From: Streptomyces sp. TLI_171
GTDB taxonomy: Bacteria > Actinomycetota > Actinomycetes > Streptomycetales > Streptomycetaceae
Direction: 5' to 3'
DNA: 64,000 bases
Assembly: GCF_003610255.1 (NCBI RefSeq)
Contig: NZ_RAPS01000001.1
Span: 2,604,001 to 2,668,000, forward strand
This document shows, piece after piece, positions 29,203 to 38,284 of this stretch. The first letter of the stretch is position 1, and each line of letters starts with the position of its first letter. Below the pieces are notes generated by a model, which ran no database searches, was not told the DNA's origin, and saw nothing but the letters and a program-made list of their open reading frames with translations. The translations under genes were made by a program, and so were the position numbers.

Positions 29203-30414
29203 TCAGCGGCGCCAGACCAGCAGCACCGCGCGGTCGTCGTTGACGTGCTTGGCGACGGTGTCGATCAGCCGGACCGCGGCGCCGGAGCGGACGCCGACCG
29301 GGGCGGTGGCCACCAGCCGGTCGGCCTCGCCCATCAGCCGGTCCATGCCCTCGCCGAGGTCGCGGCCCGGGATCTCCACCATGCCGTCGGTGCACAGCAT
29401 CAGGACGTCGCCGGGGCCCAGGGTGCCGCGCACCCCTTCGAACTTGGCGCCGTCGTAGACGCCGAGCAGTGGCCCGTCGGCCTCCTTGACCTCCCAGTGG
29501 CCGGCCCCGCCCAGCCGGTGCATGCCGGGGAGGTGGCCGGCCGAGAGCAGTTCGTACTCGCCGGTGTCCAGGTCGAGGACCAGGTGGACGGCGGTGGCGA
29601 AGCCCTCGGCCCAGTCCTGGCGCAGCAGGTAGCCGTTGGCGGCGGGCAGGAAGTCGTGCGCGGGCAGCGAGCCGAGCAGGCCGCCGAAGGCGCCGGACAG
29701 CAGCAGGGCCCGGCTGCCGGCGTCCATGCCCTTGCCGGAGACGTCGGCGAGCACGACTTCGAGCATCCGGCCGCCCGGTCCGGTGCGGGCGGCGACCATG
29801 AAGTCGCCGGAGAAGGACTGGCCGCCGGCCGGGCGCAGCGCGGTGTCGGTGTGCCAGCCGTCGGGGAGCTTCGGCATCCGGCCCTGGACCCGGATCCGCT
29901 CGCGCAGGTCGAACAGCATGGTGGAGCCGCCGCGCCACGGTACGCCGATCCGGCGGCGGAACTGGGCGACCAGCAGTCCGGCGACGCCGACGGCGCCGAC
30001 CACCAGGGCGGCGCCGGGGGTGACGCCGTGGGTGTAGGTGTCCGGGCTGTCGCTGGCCACCCTCTCCCCGGTGTGCACCAGGGATTCGGTGACCAGCCCG
30101 CCGGCCGCGACGGCGTACAGCAGGACCAGGGTGCCGGGGCGCAGCAGCAGGGCGCCGGCCAGGATCGGCAGCACCAGGGCGGTGGGCGGGGCCCAGTCCG
30201 GGGCCACGATGTTCAGCAGGACCAGGGCGGGGACGGCCAGCGCCAGGGCGCCGAACGCCCACCAGTCGGCGCCGTCGCCGCGGAAGTAGTCGACCCCGGT
30301 GCGGCGCAGCCTGCGTCGGGCCCGGTACAGCGCCGCGCGCAGCCGGGCCGTCACGGGTTCGCGGGACGGTCTGGGGTCCCGGCCCGTCGCAGTGGGTCGC
30401 GCGCTGCCGGCCAT
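29203..30414 (-). CDS. Membrane-anchored PP2C/SpoIIE-type serine phosphatase
   Basis: This 403-residue protein starts with a basic segment (RLRAALYRARRRLRR), followed by about four transmembrane helices (residues 55-160). A cytoplasmic SpoIIE-type phosphatase domain follows (from about 190): SFSGDFMVAAR, LADVSGKGMDAG with the metal-binding Asp/Gly, LSAGHLPGM, and DVLMLCTDGMVEIPG with NDDRAVLLVWRR at the end. Such enzymes act on anti-anti-sigma factors in partner-switching; the partner is not encoded nearby. ATG 30414 has AAGG 9 nt upstream. The reading frame is open far upstream, but that stretch is shadow of the acetyltransferase, rpiB and bioY region. Confidence 0.9.
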   Translation of the reverse strand: MAGSARPTATGRDPRPSREPVTARLRAALYRARRRLRRTGVDYFRGDGADWWAFGALALAVPALVLLNIVAPDWAPPTALVLPILAGALLLRPGTLVLLYAVAAGGLVTESLVHTGERVASDSPDTYTHGVTPGAALVVGAVGVAGLLVAQFRRRIGVPWRGGSTMLFDLRERIRVQGRMPKLPDGWHTDTALRPAGGQSFSGDFMVAARTGPGGRMLEVVLADVSGKGMDAGSRALLLSGAFGGLLGSLPAHDFLPAANGYLLRQDWAEGFATAVHLVLDLDTGEYELLSAGHLPGMHRLGGAGHWEVKEADGPLLGVYDGAKFEGVRGTLGPGDVLMLCTDGMVEIPGRDLGEGMDRLMGEADRLVATAPVGVRSGAAVRLIDTVAKHVNDDRAVLLVWRR

Positions 30415-30582
30415 GGGGACCGACCTTATCCACCGGCGGTGCGCGCGTCGACGGGGTGGGTGGCACGGAGTGCAGCGGGCGGGGGCGCGGCGGCGGGTTT
30501 CGGCCGCCGGGCGGCGCGCGCGGCGGCCGGCGGCCCGGCAATTGGCTCGCTCGGGCGAGGATCTGCTGGTAGGGAGGGGTGC

Positions 30583-31836
30583 ATGACGATTCGACACCCC
30601 GAGTTGACCGTGCGGCCGCTGCTCGCCGAGGAGTGGGAGTCCTGGTACGGGACCGTGGACGTGGCCTTCGGCGGTACCCCCGAGCCGCCCGAGGAGCGTT
30701 CGCTGTGGCGCGAGTTGACGGAGGTGGAGCGGTCGCTGGCGATCTGCGACGGCGAGCGGATCGTCGGCGGCGGCGGGATCTTCAGCCTGCGCCTGGTGGT
30801 GCCGGGCGGCGCGGTGATCCCGCTGGCGGGCGTGACCATGGTGGGCGTGCTGCCGACGCACCGGCGGCGGGGCGCGCTGACGGCGCTGATGCGCCGGCAG
30901 TTGGACGACGTGCGGGCCGCCGGTGAGGCGGTGGCGGCGCTGACGGCCTCCGAGCCGGCCATCTACGGCCGGTTCGGCTACGGGCAGGCGACCCGCAAGG
31001 TGGCGGTGTCGATGCAGCGCGGCAAGGTCCGGGTGCACACCCCCGAGCGGCAGGGTCAGGTGGTGCTCCGGCTGGCCGATCCGCGGGCCGAACTGCCGCG
31101 CTGCGAGGAGCTGTTCGCCCGGCTGGCCACCCGCCGCCCGGGCACCCTGGTGCGGCAGCCCGGCTGGGAGCGGGTCGCGGTGCTGGACGCGCCGGAGTCG
31201 CGCGGCGGCTTCTCCCCGCTGCAGCTGGTGCTGGCGGAGGACGCGGAGAGCGGCGAACTGCTCGGCTACGCCCGGTACGCGGTGAAGGGCGAGTTCAACG
31301 AGCGCGGCGCGGCCGGGGCGGTGCGGGTGCGGGCGGTGCAGGCGGAGCAGCCCTGGGTGTACGCCCGGCTGTGGGAGTTCCTGCTGGACCTGGACCTGAC
31401 CGAGCGGGTGGAGGCGCCCAGCCTGCCGCTCGACGACCCGCTGCTGCACCTGGTGTCGGACGTCCGGCACCTGACGCCGCGGCTGGTGGACGCTCTGTAC
31501 CTGCGGCTGGTGGACCTGCCGCGGGCGCTGACGGCGCGGACGTACGCGCAGCCGGTGGACGTGGTCCTGGAGGTGACCGACGCGTTCTGCCCGTGGAACG
31601 CGGGCCGCTGGCGGCTGACCGCTGCGCCGGGCGGGCCGGTGTCCTGCGTGCCGACCGAGGAGCCGGCCGAACTGGAGCTGGACGTGCGGGAGTTGGGAGC
31701 GGTGTACCTGGGCGGCGGTTCGCTGGCGGCGCTCGCCGCGGCGGGCCTGGTGCGGGAGCTGCGGCCGGGCGCGCTGGAACCGGCGTCCGGGGCGTTCCGC
31801 TCCGCGCTGGAGCCCTGGCTGCCGCACGGCTTCTGA
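30583..31836 (+). CDS. GNAT acetyltransferase, Eis-like
   Basis: This 417-residue protein has an N-terminal GNAT domain with the acetyl-CoA loop VGVLPTHRRRGALTALMRRQ, a central second GNAT-like fold and a C-terminal sterol-carrier-like domain. This three-part layout is that of the Eis (enhanced intracellular survival) family. Further supporting segments are SEPAIYGRFGYGQAT and the C-terminal LGAVYLGGGSLAALAAAGLV. Substrate is unknown; family members acetylate aminoglycosides or proteins. ATG 30583 has GGAGG 5 nt upstream. Confidence 0.9.
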   Translation: MTIRHPELTVRPLLAEEWESWYGTVDVAFGGTPEPPEERSLWRELTEVERSLAICDGERIVGGGGIFSLRLVVPGGAVIPLAGVTMVGVLPTHRRRGALTALMRRQLDDVRAAGEAVAALTASEPAIYGRFGYGQATRKVAVSMQRGKVRVHTPERQGQVVLRLADPRAELPRCEELFARLATRRPGTLVRQPGWERVAVLDAPESRGGFSPLQLVLAEDAESGELLGYARYAVKGEFNERGAAGAVRVRAVQAEQPWVYARLWEFLLDLDLTERVEAPSLPLDDPLLHLVSDVRHLTPRLVDALYLRLVDLPRALTARTYAQPVDVVLEVTDAFCPWNAGRWRLTAAPGGPVSCVPTEEPAELELDVRELGAVYLGGGSLAALAAAGLVRELRPGALEPASGAFRSALEPWLPHGF

Positions 31837-31849
31837 CCCGGGAACCGCA

Positions 31850-31881
31850 GCGCCCGCCCGGGGAGATCCCCGGGCGGGCGC
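31850..31881. terminator. Bidirectional terminator between the acetyltransferase gene and rpiB
   Basis: GCGCCCGCCCGGGGA (31850-31864) and TCCCCGGGCGGGCGC (31867-31881) form a perfect 15-bp stem with a 2-nt loop between convergent genes. Confidence 0.87.
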
Positions 31882-31898
31882 GGTGGGTGCTCGCGGGC

Positions 31899-32384
31899 TC
31901 AGCCCTGCGGGTGGTGCGCCGGGATCGGGGGGAGCTCGCCGGTGGTCTCGTACTCGGAGAGCATCTCGATCCGGCGGGTGTGCCGGGCCTCGCCGCTGTA
32001 CGGGGTGCTGAGGAAGATCTCGACGAACTTGGTCGCCTCGTCCACGGAGTGCATCCGGCCGCCGACCGAGATCACGTTGGCGTTGTTGTGCTCGCGGCCG
32101 AGCGCGGCGGTCTGCTCGCTCCAGGCCAGCGCCGCCCGGACGCCCTTGACCTTGTTCGCGGCGATCGCCTCGCCGTTGCCGGAGCCGCCGATCACCACGC
32201 CCAGCGCCTCGGGGTCGGCGGCGGTGCGCTCGGCCGCCCGCAGGCAGAACGGCGGGTAGTCGTCCTCGGCGTCGTAGATGTGCGGGCCGCAGTCGACCGG
32301 CTCGTGCCCGGCCCCCTTCAGCCACTCGACGAGGTGGTTCTTCAGTTCGTATCCGGCGTGGTCGGAGCCCAGGTAGACGCGCAT
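31899..32384 (-). CDS. rpiB: Ribose-5-phosphate isomerase B
   Basis: This 161-residue enzyme interconverts ribose 5-phosphate and ribulose 5-phosphate in the pentose phosphate pathway. Motifs are GSDHAGYELK near the start, DYPPFC, VIGGSGNGEAIAANKV and the phosphate-contacting HNNANVISVGGRM. ATG 32384 is chosen; a GTG two codons earlier is also possible, and neither has a strong Shine-Dalgarno. It stands between the acetyltransferase gene (convergent) and bioY. Confidence 0.95.
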   Translation of the reverse strand: MRVYLGSDHAGYELKNHLVEWLKGAGHEPVDCGPHIYDAEDDYPPFCLRAAERTAADPEALGVVIGGSGNGEAIAANKVKGVRAALAWSEQTAALGREHNNANVISVGGRMHSVDEATKFVEIFLSTPYSGEARHTRRIEMLSEYETTGELPPIPAHHPQG

Positions 32385-32406
32385 GACCACGAGTGTGACA
32401 TGCCGT

Positions 32407-32438
32407 CGGGCCCGCTCCCCGACAGGGGCGCGGGCCCG
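32407..32438 (-). terminator. Terminator of bioY
   Basis: CGGGCCCGC (32407-32415) plus CCCC pairs with GGGG plus GCGGGCCCG (32430-32438), with a T/C mismatch and a 4-nt loop, 19 nt after the bioY stop. Confidence 0.75.
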
Positions 32439-32456
32439 GATCCGGCCGGTGTTCCG

Positions 32457-33053
32457 TCAGCGGCGGCCGAGCAGCTTCCAGGCGAGCGGCAGGGCGCCCA
32501 TGGCGAGCACCAGCTTCAGCGTGTCGCCCACCAGGTACGGGTACAGACCGAGGTGCGCGGCCTCGGCCAGCGGGACGTCCAGCGCGAACGCCAGGTACGG
32601 CACGCCGACCGCGTAGATCGTCAGGCTGCCGAGCGCCATCGCCCCGGCGGTGGCCAGCGGGCTGCGGTCCGCGCCGCGGCGGGCCAGGGCGCCGGTGAGC
32701 GCGGCGGCCAGCACGAAGCCGATCACGTAGCCGAGGGTCGCGAGGCCGGCGCCGGAGCTGCCCTCGGCGAACCACGGCAGGCCGGCCATGCCGGCGAGCA
32801 GGTACAGGCCGAGCGAGGCGGCGCCGCGCCGGGCGCCGAGCGCGGTGCCGACCAGCAGTGCGGCGAAGGTCTGCCCGGTCGCCGGCACCGGGGAGCCCGG
32901 GACCGGCACCGAGAGCTGCGCGGCCAGGCCGGTCAGCGCGGCGCCGCCGGCCACCAGGGCCAGGTCGCGGGCCCGGGCGCCGAGCCTGGTCGACGGGCTG
33001 GGCAGCAGGTCGGCGAGGACGGCGGTGGAGGGTGTCGGCGCGGCGATGGCCAT
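32457..33053 (-). CDS. bioY: Biotin transporter substrate-binding membrane protein BioY
   Basis: This 198-residue protein has about six hydrophobic segments and the family pattern VPVPGSPVPATGQTFAALLVG, SLGLYLLAGMAGLPWFAEGSSG and GYVIGFVLAAALTG, with the C-terminal YLVGDTLKLVLA. BioY is the S component of the ECF biotin transporter. No BioM/BioN ATPase or T component is encoded nearby, so it acts alone or with a shared energising module. ATG 33053 is the start. Confidence 0.94.
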   Translation of the reverse strand: MAIAAPTPSTAVLADLLPSPSTRLGARARDLALVAGGAALTGLAAQLSVPVPGSPVPATGQTFAALLVGTALGARRGAASLGLYLLAGMAGLPWFAEGSSGAGLATLGYVIGFVLAAALTGALARRGADRSPLATAGAMALGSLTIYAVGVPYLAFALDVPLAEAAHLGLYPYLVGDTLKLVLAMGALPLAWKLLGRR

Positions 33054-33340
33054 GGCTGCTCCCGGGGTTCCAGTGGTGTCCAGTGCGGATGATCACCTGT
33101 GAACCTACGCGGCGTCAGGTGCTTTCCGCCGCGTCGGGCGTGACAAAGCCGACCGGCCCCGGCTTGTCGGATCCGGCCTGTGACCGAGCCCTCACCCGCA
33201 CCCTGCGCGTCCGCGGCGCTACGCTGCGTCAGGCACCCGTCCGGATACCGGTCCGGCTTTGGGGTGTCCACGCCACATGTCGAATAGTGGACAGCTCCCC
33301 GCGAAGGGGTCCGATAGTCGAACAGTCTGGATTCCCCCGC

Positions 33341-34732
33341 ATGACCCGCTCCCCCGCACCCCCGACCGCGCCCGCCCCGGCGACGGCCACCGAGGACACC
33401 GGCCTGGCCCACGGCCTGAAGCAGCGCCACCTGTCGATGATCGCGCTCGGTGGCGTGATCGGCGCCGGCCTGTTCGTCGGCTCCGGCTCCGGCATCGCCG
33501 CCGCCGGACCGGCCGTGGTGCTCGCCTTCGCCGCCTCCGGCCTGCTGGTGATGCTGGTGATGCGGATGCTCGGCGAGATGTCCGCGGCCCGCCCCGCCTC
33601 CGGTTCCTTCTCGGTGCACGCCGACCGGGAGATCGGTCCGTGGGCCGGGTTCACCGTCGGCTGGCTGTTCTGGGTGCTGCTCTGCGTCGGCGTCGCGGTC
33701 GAGGCGATCGGCGCGGCCGGCATCGTCTCCGGCTGGCTGCCCGGCGTGCCGTCCTGGGCCTGGGTCGCCGTCTTCATGGCCTTCTTCTGCCTGACCAACC
33801 TGGCCGCGGTGCGCAACTTCGGCGAGTTCGAGTTCTGGTTCGCCGCGATCAAGGTGCTCGCCATCTCGGCCTTCCTGGTGATCGGCGTGCTGGCGGTCCT
33901 CGGCGTGCTGCCCGGCACCCCCTCCCCCGGCAGCGCCAACCTGACCGGCGACGGCGGCTTCTTCCCCACCGGCGCCAGCGGCCTGGTCACCGGCCTGCTC
34001 GCCTCGGTCTTCGCGTACGGCGGTCTGGAGACCGTCACCATCGCCGCCGCCGAGTCGGAGAACCCGCGCCGCAGCGTGGCCCTCGCGGTGCGCACCGCGA
34101 TGTGGCGGATCGCGCTGTTCTACGTCGGCTCGATGGCGGTCATCGTCACCCTGGTCCCGTGGAACGACCCGTCCGTGGTGAAGCCCGGCCCGTACGTCGC
34201 CGTGCTGGACACCTTGGGCATCCCCGGGGCGGCGCAGCTGATGAACGTGGTGGTGCTGATCGCGCTGCTCTCCGCGATGAACGCCAACATCTACGGCTCC
34301 TCCCGGATGGCCCACTCGCTGATCGCCCGCGGCCACGGCCCGCGCGCGCTGTCCCGGCTGTCCGGCGGGGTGCCGCGCCGCGCCGTGGTGGCCTCCTGCG
34401 CGTTCGGCTTCCTGGCGGTGCTGCTCTCCTACTGGTGGCCGGAGACGGTGTTCAGCTGGCTGCTCAACATGGTCGGCGCCGCCGTGCTGGTGGTCTGGGG
34501 CTTCATCTCGGTCGCCCAGCTCCGGATGCGCCGCCACCTGACCGCCGATCAACTCCCGGTCCGGATGTGGGCGTTCCCGTACCTGACCTACCTGGCGCTG
34601 GCCGCGATCGCGGCGATCCTGGTGCTGATGACGCTGGACTCCGCCAACCGCATCCAGCTGTACTTCACCGCCGGTCTGACGGTGGCGCTGGCCGTGGTCG
34701 GCCACCTGAAGAACCGTCGGCCCGCCGCCTGA
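33341..34732 (+). CDS. Amino acid permease (AAT/APC family)
   Basis: This 463-residue protein has twelve predicted transmembrane helices. The AAT-family N-terminal motif LKQRHLSMIALGGVIGAGLFVGSGSG and RMLGEMSAARPASGSFSVHAD are clear, as is SSRMAHSLIARGHGPRAL in the middle. It resembles GABA/aromatic amino-acid permeases of the GabP type, but the exact substrate cannot be read from sequence. The ATG at 33341 has no obvious Shine-Dalgarno, and upstream are two similar blocks (CGAATAGTGGACAG and CGATAGTCGAACAG), possibly promoter or operator repeats. Confidence 0.91.
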   Translation: MTRSPAPPTAPAPATATEDTGLAHGLKQRHLSMIALGGVIGAGLFVGSGSGIAAAGPAVVLAFAASGLLVMLVMRMLGEMSAARPASGSFSVHADREIGPWAGFTVGWLFWVLLCVGVAVEAIGAAGIVSGWLPGVPSWAWVAVFMAFFCLTNLAAVRNFGEFEFWFAAIKVLAISAFLVIGVLAVLGVLPGTPSPGSANLTGDGGFFPTGASGLVTGLLASVFAYGGLETVTIAAAESENPRRSVALAVRTAMWRIALFYVGSMAVIVTLVPWNDPSVVKPGPYVAVLDTLGIPGAAQLMNVVVLIALLSAMNANIYGSSRMAHSLIARGHGPRALSRLSGGVPRRAVVASCAFGFLAVLLSYWWPETVFSWLLNMVGAAVLVVWGFISVAQLRMRRHLTADQLPVRMWAFPYLTYLALAAIAAILVLMTLDSANRIQLYFTAGLTVALAVVGHLKNRRPAA

Positions 34733-34750
34733 GCCTGAGCCCCGGCACGA

Positions 34751-34787
34751 CGGAACCCCGCACCCCCGAGGGGGGTGCGGGGTTCCG
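34751..34787. terminator. Bidirectional terminator between the permease and DsbA-like genes
   Basis: CGGAACCCCGCACCCCC (34751-34767) and GGGGGTGCGGGGTTCCG (34771-34787) form a perfect 17-bp stem with a 3-nt loop. Confidence 0.88.
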
Positions 34788-34800
34788 CGCGTCGCAGGGC

Positions 34801-35436
34801 CTACTCGAACGAGGGGCCCGCGGTGCGGGTGCGCTTGATCTCGTAGAAGCCGGGCGTGGAGGCGACCAGGATGGTGCCGTCCCACAGCCGGGCCGCGGCC
34901 TCGCCGCGCGGGGTCGGCGTGACGACCGGCCCGAAGAAGGCGACCCGGTCGCCGTCCGGCCCGTCGACGGCGATCACCGGGGTGCCGACGTCCTCGCCGA
35001 CCAGGCCGATGCCCTCGGCGTGCGAGGCGCGCAGCGCGTCGTCGTACGCGTCGGTGTCGGCGGCGTCGGCCAGCTCCTCCGGCAGGTTCGCGGCGCGCAG
35101 CGCGGCCACGATGGTCGCCCGCTCGTTGGGCAGGCCCTGGTTGTGGAAGCGGGTGCCGAGCTCGGTGTAGAGCGGGCCGAGCACCTTGTCGCCGTGCGCC
35201 TGGGCGGCGGCGATCAGGACCCGGACCGGACCCCAGCCGGCGGCCAGCAGTTCGCGGTAGCGCTCCGGGAGGTCGTCCCGGTTCTCGTTCAGGACCGACA
35301 GGCTCATCACGTGCCAGCGGGTGTCCACCGGGCGGAGCTGCTCGACCTCGAGCATCCAGCGGGAGGTCATCCAGGCCCAGGGGCAGATCGGGTCGAACCA
35401 GAAGTCGGCGATCTTGCGGGAGTCTGCGGTCGTCAC
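34801..35436 (-). CDS. DsbA-family thioredoxin-fold protein (mycothiol-dependent reductase-like)
   Basis: This 211-residue protein has the opening FWFDPICPWAWMTSRWMLEVE, typical of actinobacterial DsbA-like enzymes related to mycobacterial Rv2466c. The active-site position reads CPWA, with only the first Cys, where CPWC is usual. The cis-Pro region is GTPVIAVDG. GTG 35436 has AAGGA 7 nt upstream. A SigR-type promoter lies about 50 nt upstream, consistent with a thiol-stress role together with mycothiol. It is divergent from pepN. Confidence 0.87.
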   Translation of the reverse strand: MTTADSRKIADFWFDPICPWAWMTSRWMLEVEQLRPVDTRWHVMSLSVLNENRDDLPERYRELLAAGWGPVRVLIAAAQAHGDKVLGPLYTELGTRFHNQGLPNERATIVAALRAANLPEELADAADTDAYDDALRASHAEGIGLVGEDVGTPVIAVDGPDGDRVAFFGPVVTPTPRGEAAARLWDGTILVASTPGFYEIKRTRTAGPSFE

Positions 35437-35486
35437 TGACGGCGTCCTTCGGGTCGGGTGTGGTGGGGGGTGCCCCCCGGAATCCA

Positions 35487-35512
35487 AACCCGTCGGCGTC
35501 CGCGATGATTCC
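35487..35512 (-). promoter_or_regulatory. SigR-type promoter of the DsbA-like gene
   Basis: On the minus strand, GGAAT (35512-35508), an 18-nt spacer and GTT (35489-35487) match the oxidative-stress sigma factor SigR consensus GGAAT-N18/19-GTT. The start codon is about 50 nt downstream. Confidence 0.68.
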
Positions 35513-35612
35513 TCCCCCAGTGCAATGGCACAGCACCCCCGGCGTGAAAGGATGCCCCACGGGGTGCCATGAACGCCCCGAAACCGTGTGTTCCGTACAG
35601 AGGAGTGCCGCC

Positions 35613-38207
35613 GTGCCGGGCAAGAACCTGAGCCGTGAGGAGGCCCGCGACCGGGCCGCGATCATCCGGGTGGAGGGCTACCGCGTCCACCTGGACGTGA
35701 GTGCGGCGGCCGACCCGGGCCGGCCCACCTTCCGTTCCACCACTCGGATCTCCTTCGACTGCAGCACCCCGGGGGCCTCGTCGTTCGCCGACCTGCTGGC
35801 CCCCGAGGTGGTCTCGGTGGAGCTGAACGGGCGCCGGCTCGACCCGGCCGAGGTGTTCGACGGCGCCCGGGTGGCGCTGCCCGCGCTGGCCGCGCGCAAC
35901 GAGCTGACGGTGGTCGCCGAGTGCGCGTACAGCCGCACCGGCGAGGGCCTGCACCGCTTCGTCGACCCGGCGGACGGCGAGACCTACCTGTACACCCACT
36001 ACGAGCCGGCCGACGCCCGCCGGGTCTTCGCCAACTTCGAACAGCCCGACCTGAAGGCCCCGTTCGCCTTCACGGTGACCGCCCCCGCGGCCTGGGACGT
36101 GTACGCCAACGCGGTGCCCGAGACGGTCACCGCGGACGGCTCCACCCGCACCTGGGAGTTCGCGCCGACCCGCCCGATCTCCACCTACCTGACCGCCGTG
36201 GTGGCCGGCCCGTACCACGTGGTGCGCGACCACTACTCGCGCGAACTGCCCGACGGCACCGTGCTGGAGATCCCGCTCGCCGCCACCTGCCGCCGCTCGC
36301 TGGCCCCGTACTTCGACGCCGACGAGATCCTCACCGTCACCAAGCAGGGCCTGGACTTCTTCCACCAGGAGTTCGACTACCCGTACCCGTTCGGCAAGTA
36401 CGACCAGTGCTTCGTCCCGGAGTACAACATCGGCGCGATGGAGAACCCCGGCTGCGTCACCTTCCGCGAGGAGTACGTGTTCCGCTCGAAGGTCACCGAG
36501 GCCGCGTACGAGGGTCGCGCCAACGTGATCCTGCACGAGATGGCGCACATGTGGTTCGGCGACCTGGTCACCATGAAGTGGTGGGACGACCTGTGGCTGA
36601 AGGAGTCCTTCGCGGACTTCATGGGCGCCTTCGCACAGGTCGAGGTCACCAAGTTCCGCTCCGGCTGGATCACCTTCGCCAACCAGCGCAAGGCCTGGGC
36701 GTACCGGCAGGACCAGTTCCCCACCACCCACCCGATCACGGCCGACATCCGCGATCTGGAGGACGCCAAGCTCAACTTCGACGGCATCACCTACGCCAAG
36801 GGCGCCTCCGTCCTCAAGCAGCTGGTCGCCTACGTCGGCCGGGACGCCTTCTTCGAGGGCGCCCGCCGGTACTTCAAGCAGCACGCTTATCGCAACACCG
36901 TGCTCACCGACCTGCTGGACGCCCTGGAGGAGACCAGCGGCCGCGACCTGCGCACCTGGTCGAAGGCCTGGCTGCAGACCTCCGGCGTAAACACCCTCAC
37001 CCCGGAGCTGGTGCACGACGCGGAGGGCCGGATCACCGAGCTGGCGATCCGTCAGGACGGCGAGCCGCTGCGCCCGCACCGGATCGCGGTCGGCCTGTAC
37101 GACCTCGCCGCGGACGGCGCCCTGCTCCGCACCGACCGCTACGAGCTGGACGTCACCGGCGCCCGCACGGTGGTCGCGGAGGCGGCCGGCCGGCCGCTGC
37201 CCGCGCTGGTGCTGCTCAACGACGACGACCTGACGTACTGCAAGGTCCGCTTCGACGAGCGCTCGCTGGAGACCCTGCGAACGGGCCTCGGCGACCTCGC
37301 CGACGGCGGACCGTCGACCGCGGGCGACGGCGCGCCCAGCCTGGCCCGGGCGCTGGCCTGGTCCGCGGTGTGGAACCTGACCAGGGACGGGCTGATGCCC
37401 ACCCGCGACTACCTCGACCTGGTGCAGCGCTTCGCCGGCCGGGAGTCCGACATCGGCGTGCTGCAGTCCCTGCACCAGCAGTCCGGCACCGCGCTGGCGG
37501 TGTACGCCGACCCGGCCCGCCGCGCCGAGTACGGCACCGCGCTGGCCGAGTGCGCGCTGCGCGAGCTCTCGCTGGCCGCACCCGGCAGCGACCACCAGTT
37601 GGCCTGGGCCCGCTTCCTGGCCGACACCGCCAAGCGCGCCGATCACCTGCAGCTGCTGCGCGGCCTGCTCGACGGCACCGGCCGGATCGACGGCCTGACG
37701 GTCGACCAGGAACTGCGCTGGACGTTCTGGCTGGCGCTCGCCTCCAACGGCGCCGCCACCACCGAGGAGCTGGCCGCCGAACTCGCCCGCGACAACACCG
37801 CCAGCGGCCGTCGCCAGCAGACCCAGTGCCTGGCCGCGCTGCCCACCCCGGGGGCCAAGGCCGCCGCGTGGACCTCGGTGGTCGACTCCGACGAGCTGCC
37901 CAACGCCCTGGTCGAGGCCCAGATCGCGGGCTTCAACCGGGCCGGGCACCGGGAGCTGACGGCCGCCTACGCCGCGCCGTACTTCGAGATGCTGGAGTCG
38001 ATCTGGGCCGAGCGCTCGATCGAGATCGCGATGCGGATCGTCGGCGGCTTCTACCCGCGCTACCGGACCACGCCGGAGACCCTGGCGGCCACCGACGCCT
38101 GGCTGGCCGGGCACGCCGGCGCCGCCCCGGCGCTGCGCCGGCTGGTCCTGGAGTGCCGGGACGACCTGGCCCGGGCGCTGCGCGCGCAGGAGTGCGACGC
38201 CGAGTAG
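35613..38207 (+). CDS. pepN: Aminopeptidase N (M1 family)
   Basis: This 864-residue zinc aminopeptidase removes N-terminal residues from peptides. The substrate-recognition motif GAMEN is at 274-278, and the zinc motif HEMAH at 308-312 with the third ligand Glu near 331 (LWLKESFADF). The C-terminal ERAP1-like helical domain (from about 520) is full length. GTG 35613 has AGGAG 7 nt upstream. It is cytosolic, with no signal peptide. A bidirectional terminator separates it from ngcG. Confidence 0.96.
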   Translation: MPGKNLSREEARDRAAIIRVEGYRVHLDVSAAADPGRPTFRSTTRISFDCSTPGASSFADLLAPEVVSVELNGRRLDPAEVFDGARVALPALAARNELTVVAECAYSRTGEGLHRFVDPADGETYLYTHYEPADARRVFANFEQPDLKAPFAFTVTAPAAWDVYANAVPETVTADGSTRTWEFAPTRPISTYLTAVVAGPYHVVRDHYSRELPDGTVLEIPLAATCRRSLAPYFDADEILTVTKQGLDFFHQEFDYPYPFGKYDQCFVPEYNIGAMENPGCVTFREEYVFRSKVTEAAYEGRANVILHEMAHMWFGDLVTMKWWDDLWLKESFADFMGAFAQVEVTKFRSGWITFANQRKAWAYRQDQFPTTHPITADIRDLEDAKLNFDGITYAKGASVLKQLVAYVGRDAFFEGARRYFKQHAYRNTVLTDLLDALEETSGRDLRTWSKAWLQTSGVNTLTPELVHDAEGRITELAIRQDGEPLRPHRIAVGLYDLAADGALLRTDRYELDVTGARTVVAEAAGRPLPALVLLNDDDLTYCKVRFDERSLETLRTGLGDLADGGPSTAGDGAPSLARALAWSAVWNLTRDGLMPTRDYLDLVQRFAGRESDIGVLQSLHQQSGTALAVYADPARRAEYGTALAECALRELSLAAPGSDHQLAWARFLADTAKRADHLQLLRGLLDGTGRIDGLTVDQELRWTFWLALASNGAATTEELAAELARDNTASGRRQQTQCLAALPTPGAKAAAWTSVVDSDELPNALVEAQIAGFNRAGHRELTAAYAAPYFEMLESIWAERSIEIAMRIVGGFYPRYRTTPETLAATDAWLAGHAGAAPALRRLVLECRDDLARALRAQECDAE

Positions 38208-38234
38208 TCCCGAACAGCGCCGCGTAACGACGAA

Positions 38235-38271
38235 TGGGGCAACTCCCGTCTCTGGAACGGGAGTTGCCCCA
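38235..38271. terminator. Bidirectional terminator between pepN and ngcG
   Basis: TGGGGCAACTCCCGT (38235-38249) and ACGGGAGTTGCCCCA (38257-38271) form a perfect 15-bp stem with a 7-nt loop. Confidence 0.88.
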
Positions 38272-38284
38272 AACGCTCGGTGCG

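Noticed and set aside
29203..33096. A 1297-residue minus-strand ORF
   Set aside because: Only its last 403 codons are the SpoIIE phosphatase; the rest is a shadow of the acetyltransferase gene, rpiB and bioY.
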